This document shows, in pieces, positions 9,118 through 19,345 of a stretch of DNA of 64,000 nucleotides. The position numbers and the translations under genes are program-made. The notes below the pieces were generated by a model. The model made no database searches. It had not been told where the DNA came from and saw only the letters and a program-made list of their open reading frames with translations. Source of the DNA: Noviherbaspirillum massiliense JC206 (GTDB lineage: Bacteria; Pseudomonadota; Gammaproteobacteria; Burkholderiales; Burkholderiaceae_D); the NCBI RefSeq assembly GCF_000312045.1, contig NZ_HE978634.1, positions 1,100,842 through 1,164,841 of the forward strand, in the 5' to 3' direction. Numbering within the stretch: the first letter of the stretch is position 1; each line of letters opens with the position of its first letter.

Positions 9118-9972
9118 TCAGCGGAAAAACGTATCGAATTGCATGTCGAATTTTTGCAATGCCTTTTGCGCATTGAGCATCTGGTTGCGGAATTTCGGAC
9201 CGCGCTTCAGGGCGAGCCCGACGGCGAGGATGTCGATCACCACCAGATGCGCAAGGCGCGCCGAGATCGGCGTATAGGGATCGGTATTGAAGCTCAGGTC
9301 GATCGGCACCAGCACGGTGGCAAGCTCTGCAAGCGGAGTGCCGCTCGGGGTCAGGGCAATGACGTCTGCTTCCATCTTGCGCGCCAGCTGGACGCTGCGC
9401 AGCAGGGCACTGCTGTTGCCGCGCTGGGATATCGCCACTACCGTATCGCCCTTCCTGAGCAGGGACGCGGAAATGCTGTGGATGTGCGGATCGCTGTAGG
9501 CGACGGTGGGCATGCCCGAGCGGAAGAACTTGTGCTGCGCATCGATTGCGACGATGCCCGACGTGCCTTGTCCGTAAAACTCGATCTTGTTCGAGTGCAC
9601 CAGCACATCCAGCGCGCGCTGGATCGCCTCTGGATCGAGACTGTTGCGCAGGTCGAGCAGGGTATTGATCGAGCGGCTGCAGATTTTACTCACGAGGTCG
9701 GAGGCGAGATCATCCTGCTTCGGCGACTCATCGGACCCCGGCGGCGCGACCGCCAGACTTTGCGCAAGCTTGAGCTTGAATTCCTGCCAGCCTTCAAAGC
9801 CGAGCGCACGACAGAAGCGCACCACGGTCGGCTCGGATACCTGTGCGCTTTTAGCGAGCGCGGCGATGTTTTCCGATACGGCGAGCTGCGGATGCTTCAA
9901 TACCGTCAGCCCGACCTTGCGCTCGGACTTGGACAGGGAATCGAGTTGCGTGCGGATGGCGTCGAGCAGCAT
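9118..9972 (-). CDS. hexR: RpiR-family regulator HexR
   Basis: 284 residues from ATG 9972 (MLLDAIRTQLDSLSKSERKV). The N-terminal RpiR-type helix-turn-helix contains the ALAKSAQVSEPTVVRFCRALG recognition region, and a SIS sugar-phosphate-binding domain follows (FYGQGTSGIVA, AISQRGNSSALL). HexR represses Entner-Doudoroff and Zwf genes and is released by 2-keto-3-deoxy-6-phosphogluconate. The gene starts 11 bp after the zwf stop, and two matching operators lie between pgi and edd, so autoregulation of the whole cluster is expected. A longer reading from 10014 would overlap zwf and lacks conserved residues. Confidence 0.93.
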   Translation of the reverse strand: MLLDAIRTQLDSLSKSERKVGLTVLKHPQLAVSENIAALAKSAQVSEPTVVRFCRALGFEGWQEFKLKLAQSLAVAPPGSDESPKQDDLASDLVSKICSRSINTLLDLRNSLDPEAIQRALDVLVHSNKIEFYGQGTSGIVAIDAQHKFFRSGMPTVAYSDPHIHSISASLLRKGDTVVAISQRGNSSALLRSVQLARKMEADVIALTPSGTPLAELATVLVPIDLSFNTDPYTPISARLAHLVVIDILAVGLALKRGPKFRNQMLNAQKALQKFDMQFDTFFR

Positions 9973-9983
9973 ATGAGCTTGCC

Positions 9984-11456
9984 TCAGAGTTCCGGCAGCG
10001 CTTCTTCGCGCCATTGCAGGCCATCACGGCCGATGAGTGCGCTCGCTGCAGCCGGGCCCCAGCTGCCCGCAGCGTAAGGAATGGGATCGTCCTCTTCCTG
10101 TTCCCAGAATTTCAGGATCGGCTCCACCCATTCCCAGGCTGCTTCCAGTTCGTCGCTGCGCATGAACAGAGTCAGGTGGCCGCGCAGGACGTCGAGCAGC
10201 AGGCGCTCATACGCGTCCATGCGCGGCGTCTTGAAGGTCTCGCGGAAGTCGAGTTCCAGCTCCACCGGCTTCAGGCGCATGCCGTCGCCCGGCGTCTTCG
10301 CCATCAGGCTCAGCTGCAAGCCTTCATCCGGCTGCAGCCGGATGATCAGGCTGTTGTTGTGGTAGCCGCCGTGTGGCTGGGCAAAGATCGGATGCGGCAC
10401 CGACTTGAAGCGCACCACCACTTCCGCCAGCTGATCGGCCATGCGCTTGCCGGTACGCAGGAAGAAAGGCACGCCAGCCCAGCGCCAGGTATCGATCTCG
10501 GCCTTGAGTGCAACGAAAGTCTCGGTGCGGGAAGCGGGATTGGCGCCGGGTTCCTTGCGGTAGCCGGGTACCGGCATGCCGTCGACGTGTCCCGAGCGGT
10601 ACTGGCCGCGGATCACGTTCTGCGCCAATTCCTGCGGCGAGAGGCGCTTGAGCGAGCGCAGCACCTTCAGCTTTTCATCGCGCACCGCGTCGGCCGAAGC
10701 CGATACCGGAGGTTCCATGGCGACGATGCACAGCAATTGCAGCAGGTGATTCTGCAGCATGTCGCGCAAGGCGCCGGCGGTATCGTAGTAATTCATACGG
10801 TTGCCGACGCCGAGTTCCTCGGCGATCGTGATCTGCACGTCAGATATCCATTCCCGGCGCCACAGCGGTTCGAACAGCACATTCCCGAAGCGCAGGGCCA
10901 GCAGGTTCTGTACGGTTTCCTTGCCGAGGTAGTGATCGATGCGGAAGATCTGCGATTCCGAAAACACGCGGCCGACTTCTGCATTGATCTGCCGGGCGCT
11001 GGCAAGGTCGCGGCCGAGCGGCTTTTCCAGTACGACGCGCGAGTTGGAGGTGGCCAGTCCGCATGCAGCCAGGTTGTTGCAGATGGTCGCAAACAGGCTG
11101 GGCGGCGTGGCGAGATAGAACACTCGGGTGATCGCCGGATCGGGACGCATTTTCTGCACCAGCGCCTGGTAGCTGGACGGATCGCCGGCATCGAGCGCGA
11201 CATAATCGATGCGCCCGCAAAAGCTGGTCCACAGCACCGACTCGAACATCGCGGAGGCGATGTTCGGCTTGGCATTTTCGTTGACCGCATCTACGAATTG
11301 CTCGCGGCTCCATTCATGGCGCCCGACGCAGATGATGCGCCCGCCCGGAGGCAGGTTTTGTGCGCGGTCGCGCAGGTAGAGGGCGGGCAGCAGTTTGCGC
11401 ATCGCCAAATCGCCGCTGCCACCGAATAGAACCAGATCAAAATCAGAAAGAGCCAT
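9984..11456 (-). CDS. zwf: Glucose-6-phosphate 1-dehydrogenase
   Basis: 490 residues from ATG 11456. It oxidises glucose-6-phosphate to 6-phosphogluconolactone and yields NADPH. The Rossmann motif LFGGSGDLAMRKL sits near the N-terminus and the active-site block RIDHYLGKE is present with its substrate-binding His/Lys. Length agrees with bacterial G6PDH (about 490). The upstream extension to 11567 is rejected because MALSDFDLVLFGG is the conserved start. It lies between pgi and hexR. No 6-phosphogluconolactonase gene (pgl) is seen in this cluster. Confidence 0.97.
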   Translation of the reverse strand: MALSDFDLVLFGGSGDLAMRKLLPALYLRDRAQNLPPGGRIICVGRHEWSREQFVDAVNENAKPNIASAMFESVLWTSFCGRIDYVALDAGDPSSYQALVQKMRPDPAITRVFYLATPPSLFATICNNLAACGLATSNSRVVLEKPLGRDLASARQINAEVGRVFSESQIFRIDHYLGKETVQNLLALRFGNVLFEPLWRREWISDVQITIAEELGVGNRMNYYDTAGALRDMLQNHLLQLLCIVAMEPPVSASADAVRDEKLKVLRSLKRLSPQELAQNVIRGQYRSGHVDGMPVPGYRKEPGANPASRTETFVALKAEIDTWRWAGVPFFLRTGKRMADQLAEVVVRFKSVPHPIFAQPHGGYHNNSLIIRLQPDEGLQLSLMAKTPGDGMRLKPVELELDFRETFKTPRMDAYERLLLDVLRGHLTLFMRSDELEAAWEWVEPILKFWEQEEDDPIPYAAGSWGPAAASALIGRDGLQWREEALPEL

Positions 11457-11591
11457 GATGTAACAATGAATGGGTGAAAAAGTATCCTGTGCTGCGCAGT
11501 TCGGGAGGGCGTTGAATCCTGTGCATCCCAAGGCTGGATCGGTGCGCGGGGTGGATCCCGCTGCCACGCCGCTTCACCTTCCTGGTATGCC

Positions 11592-13241
11592 TTATGAGAT
11601 CAATCCTGTCCTTGCAAGGGCAATCAGGCCGTTGGTGGAGCTGTCATGGGCGTCCGGGCGCGGCGTTCCCGTCAGCTCCGGTTCGATGTTCTTGGCGAGC
11701 GCCTTGCCGAGTTCGACTCCCCACTGGTCGAAGCTGTTCACATCCCACAGGACGCCCTGGGTAAAGGTCTTGTGTTCATACAGGGCGATCAGGGCACCGA
11801 GCGCCGATGGCGTTAGCGCATCCATCAGAATGGTGTTGCTGGGACGGTTGCCCGGGAAAGTCCGGTGCGGTGCAAGGGTGTCGATGTCGTCTTCCGCCAG
11901 GCCCTGTGCCCGCATTTCGGCCCGCGCCTCGTCGGAAGTCTTGCCGCGCATCAGGGCTTCCGACTGGGCGAAGCAGTTCGCGAGCAAGACGGTGTGATGC
12001 CCCGGCAATGCGTGGCTGGGTTTGAGCGCCGCGATGAAATCCACCGGAATCACATCCGTGCCCTGGTGCAGCAGCTGAAAGTAGGCATGCTGGCCGTTGG
12101 TCCCCACATCGCCCCAGACCGCCGGGCAGCTTGCAATATTCAGCGCGTTGCCTTCCTTGCTCACGCGTTTGCCATTGCTTTCCATTTCCAGCTGCTGCAG
12201 ATAGGCAGGGAAGCGTTCCAGGTCCTGGTGATAGGGCGCGATGGTCAGCGAGCTGAAGCCGAAGAAGTTGCGGTACCAGACGCCGATCAGCCCGAGGATC
12301 ACCGGCATGTTGCTTTCCAGCGGAGCAGTGCGGAAATGCTGGTCCATCGCATGGGCGCCCGCAAGGAATTCCGCGAAGCGATCGTAGCCAATGGCCAGCG
12401 CAAGCGGCAACCCGATTGCCGACCAGATCGAATAGCGGCCGCCGACCCAGTCCCAGAACGGGAACATGTTGTTGGTATCGATGCCGAAGGCGGCCACCGC
12501 CTTGGTGTTGGTGGACACGGCCACGAAATGCTTCGGCAAGTCGGCCGCGCCGCGCTGGCGCAGGAACCAGGTTCGCGCCGATTGCGCATTCATCATGGTT
12601 TCCACCGTGGTGAATGTTTTCGAGGCAATGATGAACAGCGTGGTTTCGGGATTGACGTGCGACAAGACCGAATCGATATCATGCGCGTCGACATTCGAGA
12701 CGAAATGCATGGAAAGGCGCGGATGAACGAAGGCGCGCAGGGCGCGGCAGGCCATTTCCGGTCCCAGGTCCGAGCCGCCGATGCCAATGTTGACCACGTC
12801 GGTAATGGACTTGCCGGTGCAGCCTGTCCACTGGCCGGAGCGCACGCGTTCGGCAAAGTCGCGGATGTGGTCCAGGACACGATGAACCTCCGGCATCACG
12901 TCCTGTCCATCTACCTGGATTGCGGCATTGCGAGGCGCACGGAGAGCCACATGCAGCACGGCGCGTTGTTCAGTCGTGTTGATCTTTTTTCCGCTGAACA
13001 TTGCATCACGCTGCTGTTCCAGTCCGCGCTCGCGTGCCAGGGCCGCCAGCAGCCGCATGGTGGTGTCGTTCAGCCGGTTCTTCGAATAGTCGAGAAACAG
13101 CCCGGCCGCCTTGACCGAGAACCGGGAAAACCGGTCTGGCTCCTGGGAAAACAGCATACGCATATGCCAGTTCTTCGCCTCGGCAAAATGGGACTGGAGC
13201 GGATCATGGGCGGCGGCGGCGGTGAAGGCGGATTGGCTCAT
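11592..13241 (-). CDS. pgi: Glucose-6-phosphate isomerase
   Basis: 549 residues from ATG 13241 ([14 protein letters not shown]), the length of the E. coli enzyme. It interconverts glucose-6-phosphate and fructose-6-phosphate. Seen are [16 protein letters not shown], the [17 protein letters not shown] signature, SNGKRV and the C-terminal [12 protein letters not shown]. It is the first gene of the leftward cluster. A HexR-like operator lies 57 bp upstream of the start. In an Entner-Doudoroff organism the isomerase also lets fructose-6-phosphate cycle back to Zwf. Confidence 0.97.
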   Translation of the reverse strand: MSQSAFTAAAAHDPLQSHFAEAKNWHMRMLFSQEPDRFSRFSVKAAGLFLDYSKNRLNDTTMRLLAALARERGLEQQRDAMFSGKKINTTEQRAVLHVALRAPRNAAIQVDGQDVMPEVHRVLDHIRDFAERVRSGQWTGCTGKSITDVVNIGIGGSDLGPEMACRALRAFVHPRLSMHFVSNVDAHDIDSVLSHVNPETTLFIIASKTFTTVETMMNAQSARTWFLRQRGAADLPKHFVAVSTNTKAVAAFGIDTNNMFPFWDWVGGRYSIWSAIGLPLALAIGYDRFAEFLAGAHAMDQHFRTAPLESNMPVILGLIGVWYRNFFGFSSLTIAPYHQDLERFPAYLQQLEMESNGKRVSKEGNALNIASCPAVWGDVGTNGQHAYFQLLHQGTDVIPVDFIAALKPSHALPGHHTVLLANCFAQSEALMRGKTSDEARAEMRAQGLAEDDIDTLAPHRTFPGNRPSNTILMDALTPSALGALIALYEHKTFTQGVLWDVNSFDQWGVELGKALAKNIEPELTGTPRPDAHDSSTNGLIALARTGLIS

Positions 13242-13297
13242 GGCGATGTCGGGCGCTGGTCGGTCGATAGACGATAGTTTAACTATACACACATTAT

Positions 13298-13312
13298 GGT
13301 AATTTCACTACA
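13298..13312. promoter_or_regulatory. HexR-like operator, pgi side
   Basis: Read on the reverse strand the site is TGTAGTGAAATTACC, one end base short of the palindromic pattern TGTAGTnAAATTACA. It lies 57 bp upstream of the pgi ATG in a 273-bp divergent control region. The sequence also holds a 13-bp palindrome, ATAGTTTAACTAT, at 13274-13286. Confidence 0.65.
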
Positions 13313-13458
13313 AAATAAGTCATTTCGCTATGGCTCGTGTTGAGCTGCCTCATTGCGCGAGAACCATTTTCCCTCGAAAAATGCAGCAGGAAATTATGAA
13401 AACCGAGTGCGGGGCTGACGCTAGCACAACGATGCTTGAGCGGTGAACCGACCTTTTG

Positions 13459-13473
13459 TGTAGTAAAATTACA
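13459..13473. promoter_or_regulatory. HexR-like operator, edd side
   Basis: TGTAGTAAAATTACA is a near-perfect palindrome and matches published HexR operators (TGTAnTnnAATTACA type) closely. It lies 42 bp upstream of the edd start, placed to block the promoter of edd-eda until 2-keto-3-deoxy-6-phosphogluconate accumulates. Confidence 0.75.
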
Positions 13474-13514
13474 TAAACGCCTTCCGCTCCGCAATCTTTC
13501 CGGACAATCCGACC

Positions 13515-15425
<1,911 letters not shown>

Positions 15426-15435
15426 GACACTCACC

Positions 15436-16059
15436 ATGACTCTGCTCGACATCATGCGCACCTCGCCGGTGATCCCGGTTATCGCGATCGACGAACCCGA
15501 ACATGCCGTGCCCCTTGCCAGGGCTTTGGTGGCTGGCGGCATCCGGGTGCTGGAGGTCACCCTGCGCACCGAGCACGGCCTGCCTGCCATCCGCGCCATT
15601 GCGCAACAGGTGCCGGATGCGATTGTCGGCGTCGGTACCCTGACCCGGCCCGAGGAACTGGCCGCCGCGCGCAATGCCGGCGCCGTGTTCGGCGTGTCGC
15701 CAGGGCTGACACCGGCGCTGGTCGTGGCGGCCGAGACGAGCGGACTGTCCCTGCTGCCGGGCGTGATGACGCCGTCGGAAGTGATGACGGCGCGCGAAGC
15801 CGGTTTCCGCCAGCTGAAGCTGTTCCCGGCCGTGCCGGCCGGCGGCGTCGGCATGCTCAATGCCATTGCCGGACCCTTGCCGGATGTAACGTTCTGCCCG
15901 ACCGGCGGGATCACGCAAGACAATGCGCCGCAGTTTCTCGCCTGTAAGAATGTGGCCTGCGTGGGCGGCTCCTGGCTCACGCCGAAAGAAGCAATGCGGG
16001 CCGGAGACTGGGCGAAGATCACGGCTCTGGCGAAGGCAGCCAGCGGATTGCGCGCATAG
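15436..16059 (+). CDS. eda: 2-keto-3-deoxy-6-phosphogluconate aldolase
   Basis: 207 residues. A class I TIM-barrel aldolase that splits 2-keto-3-deoxy-6-phosphogluconate to pyruvate and glyceraldehyde-3-phosphate. SPVIPVIAIDEPEHAVPLARAL, LEVTLRTEHGLPAIRAI with the catalytic glutamate region, GVGTLTRPEEL, and FRQLKLFPA with the Schiff-base lysine are visible. It directly follows edd and falls under the same HexR operator. Confidence 0.97.
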   Translation: MTLLDIMRTSPVIPVIAIDEPEHAVPLARALVAGGIRVLEVTLRTEHGLPAIRAIAQQVPDAIVGVGTLTRPEELAAARNAGAVFGVSPGLTPALVVAAETSGLSLLPGVMTPSEVMTAREAGFRQLKLFPAVPAGGVGMLNAIAGPLPDVTFCPTGGITQDNAPQFLACKNVACVGGSWLTPKEAMRAGDWAKITALAKAASGLRA

Positions 16060-16161
16060 CAGCGCTGGTCGATGCCGGTTTTCTGATCGGCGGTCCCGCA
16101 AATTCCGCCCGTCGGTCCTTGGTCCGTTTACAATACGGGGATTCTTTTCCCAGTACGCATC

Positions 16162-16833
16162 ATGACCCAGGACGAACTCAAGCAAGCCGTTGCCCGCGCC
16201 GCGATCGATTATGTGGTGGAGGGTGAAATCATTGGTGTCGGCACCGGTTCCACCGCAAATTTCTTCATCGACGAACTCGCCAAGATCAAGGACCGGATCA
16301 AGGGCGCCGTCGCCTCTTCGGAAGCCACTGCCAACCGGCTCAAGCTGCACGGCATCGACGTACTCGACCTGAACCAGGTGGATTACATGCCGGTGTATAT
16401 CGACGGCGCGGATGAAATCACGCCGCACGGCGCCATGATCAAGGGCGGCGGCGGTGCGCTGACGCGCGAAAAGATCGTGGCGTCCGTTGCCATGCAGTTC
16501 GTGTGCATTGCAGACGGGTCGAAGCTCGTCAATGTGCTCGGCAACTTTCCGCTGCCGGTGGAAGTGATTCCGATGGCGCAGGCGGCAGTGGCGCGCAAAT
16601 TGTCCGCGCTCGGCGGCGAGCCGCGCCTGCGCATGAAGGACGGCAAACCTGTGATCACCGACAATGGCTGCATCATTCTCGACGTGGTCGGGATGCGAAT
16701 CCTGCACCCGACCGAACTGGAATCTCAGATCAACAATATCCCGGGCGTGGTGACGGTTGGCCTGTTCGCGCAGCGCGGCGCCGATATTGCGCTCCTGGGA
16801 ACGGCGAACGGGATCCAGAAATACACCTTCTAG
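16162..16833 (+). CDS. rpiA: Ribose-5-phosphate isomerase A
   Basis: 223 residues. It interconverts ribose-5-phosphate and ribulose-5-phosphate. [17 protein letters not shown], the [29 protein letters not shown] block (substrate loop with catalytic residues) and the tail [18 protein letters not shown] match RpiA. The gap of 102 bp after eda contains TACAAT at 16129-16134, a plausible -10, so it may have its own promoter and be only partly linked to edd-eda. Confidence 0.97.
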   Translation: MTQDELKQAVARAAIDYVVEGEIIGVGTGSTANFFIDELAKIKDRIKGAVASSEATANRLKLHGIDVLDLNQVDYMPVYIDGADEITPHGAMIKGGGGALTREKIVASVAMQFVCIADGSKLVNVLGNFPLPVEVIPMAQAAVARKLSALGGEPRLRMKDGKPVITDNGCIILDVVGMRILHPTELESQINNIPGVVTVGLFAQRGADIALLGTANGIQKYTF

Positions 16834-16959
16834 CAGGGCAGGGCGCCGCAAGGCATGCGATGCACCTCGTCCGCGGGTGTTCCGGGACGCAGCAACAAAG
16901 TGGCGGTAGATTGACTTGTCACAAAAATTTCTGGCGCGGCAGGACAAACAATTGAAACT

Positions 16960-17517
16960 ATGAAAACACCTATCCTTTTCCGGTTTCTCTTCATGACGGC
17001 TGCTGCCGTTTCGGCGTCGACCGTGGTCGCGCAGGACAAGCCGTCCGATTCATCCGGCGCGGAGTCAACCAAGATCTACCGCGAGATCACTCCCGACGGA
17101 CGTGTCGTCTATACGGACAAGGCACGCAAGGGCGCACGGATCGACCACACGATCACCGTAGAGCCGGCGATCAAGGGCAACCTCTGGACGACAGAAGCCG
17201 GTGCGCGGCCGGTCGTTCCCCCGCGGGCCGAACGTACGCCGGTGCAGCGGGTGGCGTCGATTCCTGTCCCGGGCAAGCGCAAGACCTATGATGAAGCGAC
17301 ATCGGATGTGATCCGTGCCGAAATGCTGCTGGAAGATGCGAGAAAGCGCCAGCAGGCAGGCGTCGAGCCCCTGCCGGGCGAGCGTACCGGAAACGTGAAT
17401 GGCACTTCCCGGCTGAACGAGGCTTACTTCAGGCGGCAGCAGGCGCTGGCGGAAGATGTGGCGGCTGCGGAGGAGGCGCTGAAGAAAGCGGCTGCAGAGC
17501 GGAACGCGCTGCGCTGA
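16960..17517 (+). CDS. DUF4124 domain exported protein
   Basis: 185 residues. A signal peptide (MKTPILFRFLFMTAAAVSAS, cleavage near VVAQ) is followed by the short DUF4124 motif KIYREITPDGRVVYTDKA. The remainder is charged and ends in an Ala/Glu/Lys-rich helix (RRQQALAEDVAAAEEALKKAA), probably a coiled coil. DUF4124 proteins are common periplasmic proteins of beta- and gammaproteobacteria with no assigned biochemical role. It appears monocistronic. Confidence 0.8.
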   Translation: MKTPILFRFLFMTAAAVSASTVVAQDKPSDSSGAESTKIYREITPDGRVVYTDKARKGARIDHTITVEPAIKGNLWTTEAGARPVVPPRAERTPVQRVASIPVPGKRKTYDEATSDVIRAEMLLEDARKRQQAGVEPLPGERTGNVNGTSRLNEAYFRRQQALAEDVAAAEEALKKAAAERNALR

Positions 17518-17685
17518 ATGGGTGCCTGACGCTAATCGAGCGTTCGCTTCGCGTTCCCGTCCTTGCCGTCTTGTAGGCCGACCGGCCTGCAGAATCAGAT
17601 CAATTCAGGCCAATTTAAGCTAGTCAGCGTCCTTTGAGTACATCGGGACGATTGTCGTAGCGCGATCGTCCCATGCAGTTGCCGC

Positions 17686-17958
17686 TTATTCGCTCGGTGG
17701 CACGTAACCGGACGCGGTATCCGCACCTTCCCCGAAGAAGTGACGCTCCATCTGGGCTGCCAGGTACTTGCGGGCACGCTGGTCCGCCAGGTTCAGCCGG
17801 TTTTCATTGACCAGCATGGTCTGGTGCTTGAGCCAGGCGGCCCAGGCTTCCTTCGATACATTTTCGTAGATCCTCTTGCCGAGTTCGCCGGGATAGGGCG
17901 GGAAATCCAGTCCTTCGGCTTCCCTGTTGAGCTTGATGCAGTGGACCATACGGGCCAT
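17686..17958 (-). CDS. YggX-type Fe(II) trafficking / oxidative damage protection protein
   Basis: 90 residues, the exact family size. [30 protein letters not shown] carries the conserved cysteine (C7), and [21 protein letters not shown] and FFGEG are hallmark segments. The family protects Fe-S proteins from superoxide damage. It lies 48 bp downstream of argA on the same strand and may be co-transcribed with it. Confidence 0.95.
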   Translation of the reverse strand: MARMVHCIKLNREAEGLDFPPYPGELGKRIYENVSKEAWAAWLKHQTMLVNENRLNLADQRARKYLAAQMERHFFGEGADTASGYVPPSE

Positions 17959-18006
17959 GTTGAACTCCTTGTCGTGAACTTCCCCATGAAAAGCGGGAAG
18001 GAATAA

Positions 18007-19317
18007 TCATAGGTGCTTGATCAATACCTGCGACTTGCGTTGCCAGTTGTACATGCGCTGCCGGTCCTTCGGCAGGTCATCCACGGTGGCATGCACGAAG
18101 CCGCGCTTGAGGAACCAATGGGCGGTGCGTGTTGTCAGTACGAACAATTTGGTAAAGCCTGCCGCCCGGGCACGGTTTTCTATATGCTTCAGGATCCGTT
18201 CACCGTCTCCCTGGCTCTGCGCGTCCGGGCTGACCGTCAGGCAGGCCATCTCGGCCATCTTTTCCGAAGGAAACGGATATAGCGCCGCGCAGCCGAAAAT
18301 CACGCCGTCATGCTCGATCACCGAGAAATAGTCGATTTCGCGTTCGATCAGTTCCCGGCCGCGCTTGACCAGCGTGCCATCGGCTTCCAGGGGTTCGATC
18401 AATTTGAGGATGCCGCCAACATCTTCAATGGTGGCTTCGCGCAGGCTTTCCAGGTTCTCGTAGGTGACCATGGTGCCGATTCCGTCATGGGTGAACAGCT
18501 CGAGCAGGGCCGAGCCGTCGGTCGCGAACGGCACGATATGCGCGCGTCCCACGCCATTGTCGCAAGCCTTGACGGCATGTTGCAGGTAGAACGCGGCATC
18601 GGCCGGCAGGAACCCGGCCTTTAGGACGGCGGCGGCCTGATGCGCGGACAATTCGCGGATGTCGGCGCCCCCAGCATCGACCATCATCGGGGTTTCCGTG
18701 ATGAAGATCAGCTTGTCGGCGCGCAGTGCGATTGCAGCCGATGCCGCCACATCTTCCATGCTCAGGTTGAATGCCTCGCCGGTGGGAGAGAAGCCCAGGG
18801 GGGAAAGCAGCACCAGCCCGCCTGCATTCAGAATCGGATGAATGGTTTCAAAGGCAATCTTGCGCACCAGGCCGGTCATCTCCAGGTCCACGCCTTCGAT
18901 GACGCCGATCGGCCGGGCGGTCACGAAGTTGCCGGAGATGATGCGGATCGCCGCATGCGCCATCGGCGTGTTCGGCAAGCCCTGGCTGAATGCAGCCTCG
19001 ATGTCCAGGCGCAGTTCGCCGGCCGCTTCCTTCGCGCATTCCATCGCGGCGGCGTCGGTGATGCGCAAGCCCTTGTGGTAGCGCGGCTGGACATTGCGCA
19101 GCGCAAGCTGTTCCTCGACCTGTGGCCGCGAGCCGTGCACGATCACTACCTTGATGCCGAGCGCATGCAACAAGGACAAGTCCTGCGCCAGCTCCGGCAG
19201 CGCACCGGCCCTGACCAATTCGCCCGGAAAGGCGACGACAAAGGTTTTGCCGCGGAAAGCGTGGATGTACGGCGCGACCGAGCGCAGCCACTGGACGAAT
19301 TGGTTCGGGTTTTCCAT
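18007..19317 (-). CDS. argA: Amino-acid N-acetyltransferase (N-acetylglutamate synthase)
   Basis: 436 residues from ATG 19317. The first step of arginine synthesis, acetyl-CoA plus glutamate. The N-terminal amino-acid-kinase-like domain has FVVAFPGELVRAGALPELAQDL and VIVHGSRPQV, and the C-terminal GNAT domain has AEMACLTVSPDAQSQGDGERIL (acetyl-CoA loop) and LTTRTAHWF. This fused architecture is classical ArgA. It is divergent from hrpA; starts are only about 28 bp apart, so the promoters overlap. The ATG at 19317 is preferred to an in-frame ATG at 19329 because MENPNQFVQWLR is the conserved start. Confidence 0.95.
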   Translation of the reverse strand: MENPNQFVQWLRSVAPYIHAFRGKTFVVAFPGELVRAGALPELAQDLSLLHALGIKVVIVHGSRPQVEEQLALRNVQPRYHKGLRITDAAAMECAKEAAGELRLDIEAAFSQGLPNTPMAHAAIRIISGNFVTARPIGVIEGVDLEMTGLVRKIAFETIHPILNAGGLVLLSPLGFSPTGEAFNLSMEDVAASAAIALRADKLIFITETPMMVDAGGADIRELSAHQAAAVLKAGFLPADAAFYLQHAVKACDNGVGRAHIVPFATDGSALLELFTHDGIGTMVTYENLESLREATIEDVGGILKLIEPLEADGTLVKRGRELIEREIDYFSVIEHDGVIFGCAALYPFPSEKMAEMACLTVSPDAQSQGDGERILKHIENRARAAGFTKLFVLTTRTAHWFLKRGFVHATVDDLPKDRQRMYNWQRKSQVLIKHL

Positions 19318-19345
19318 GATGATGCGCATTATAATTCGCCCCGCT

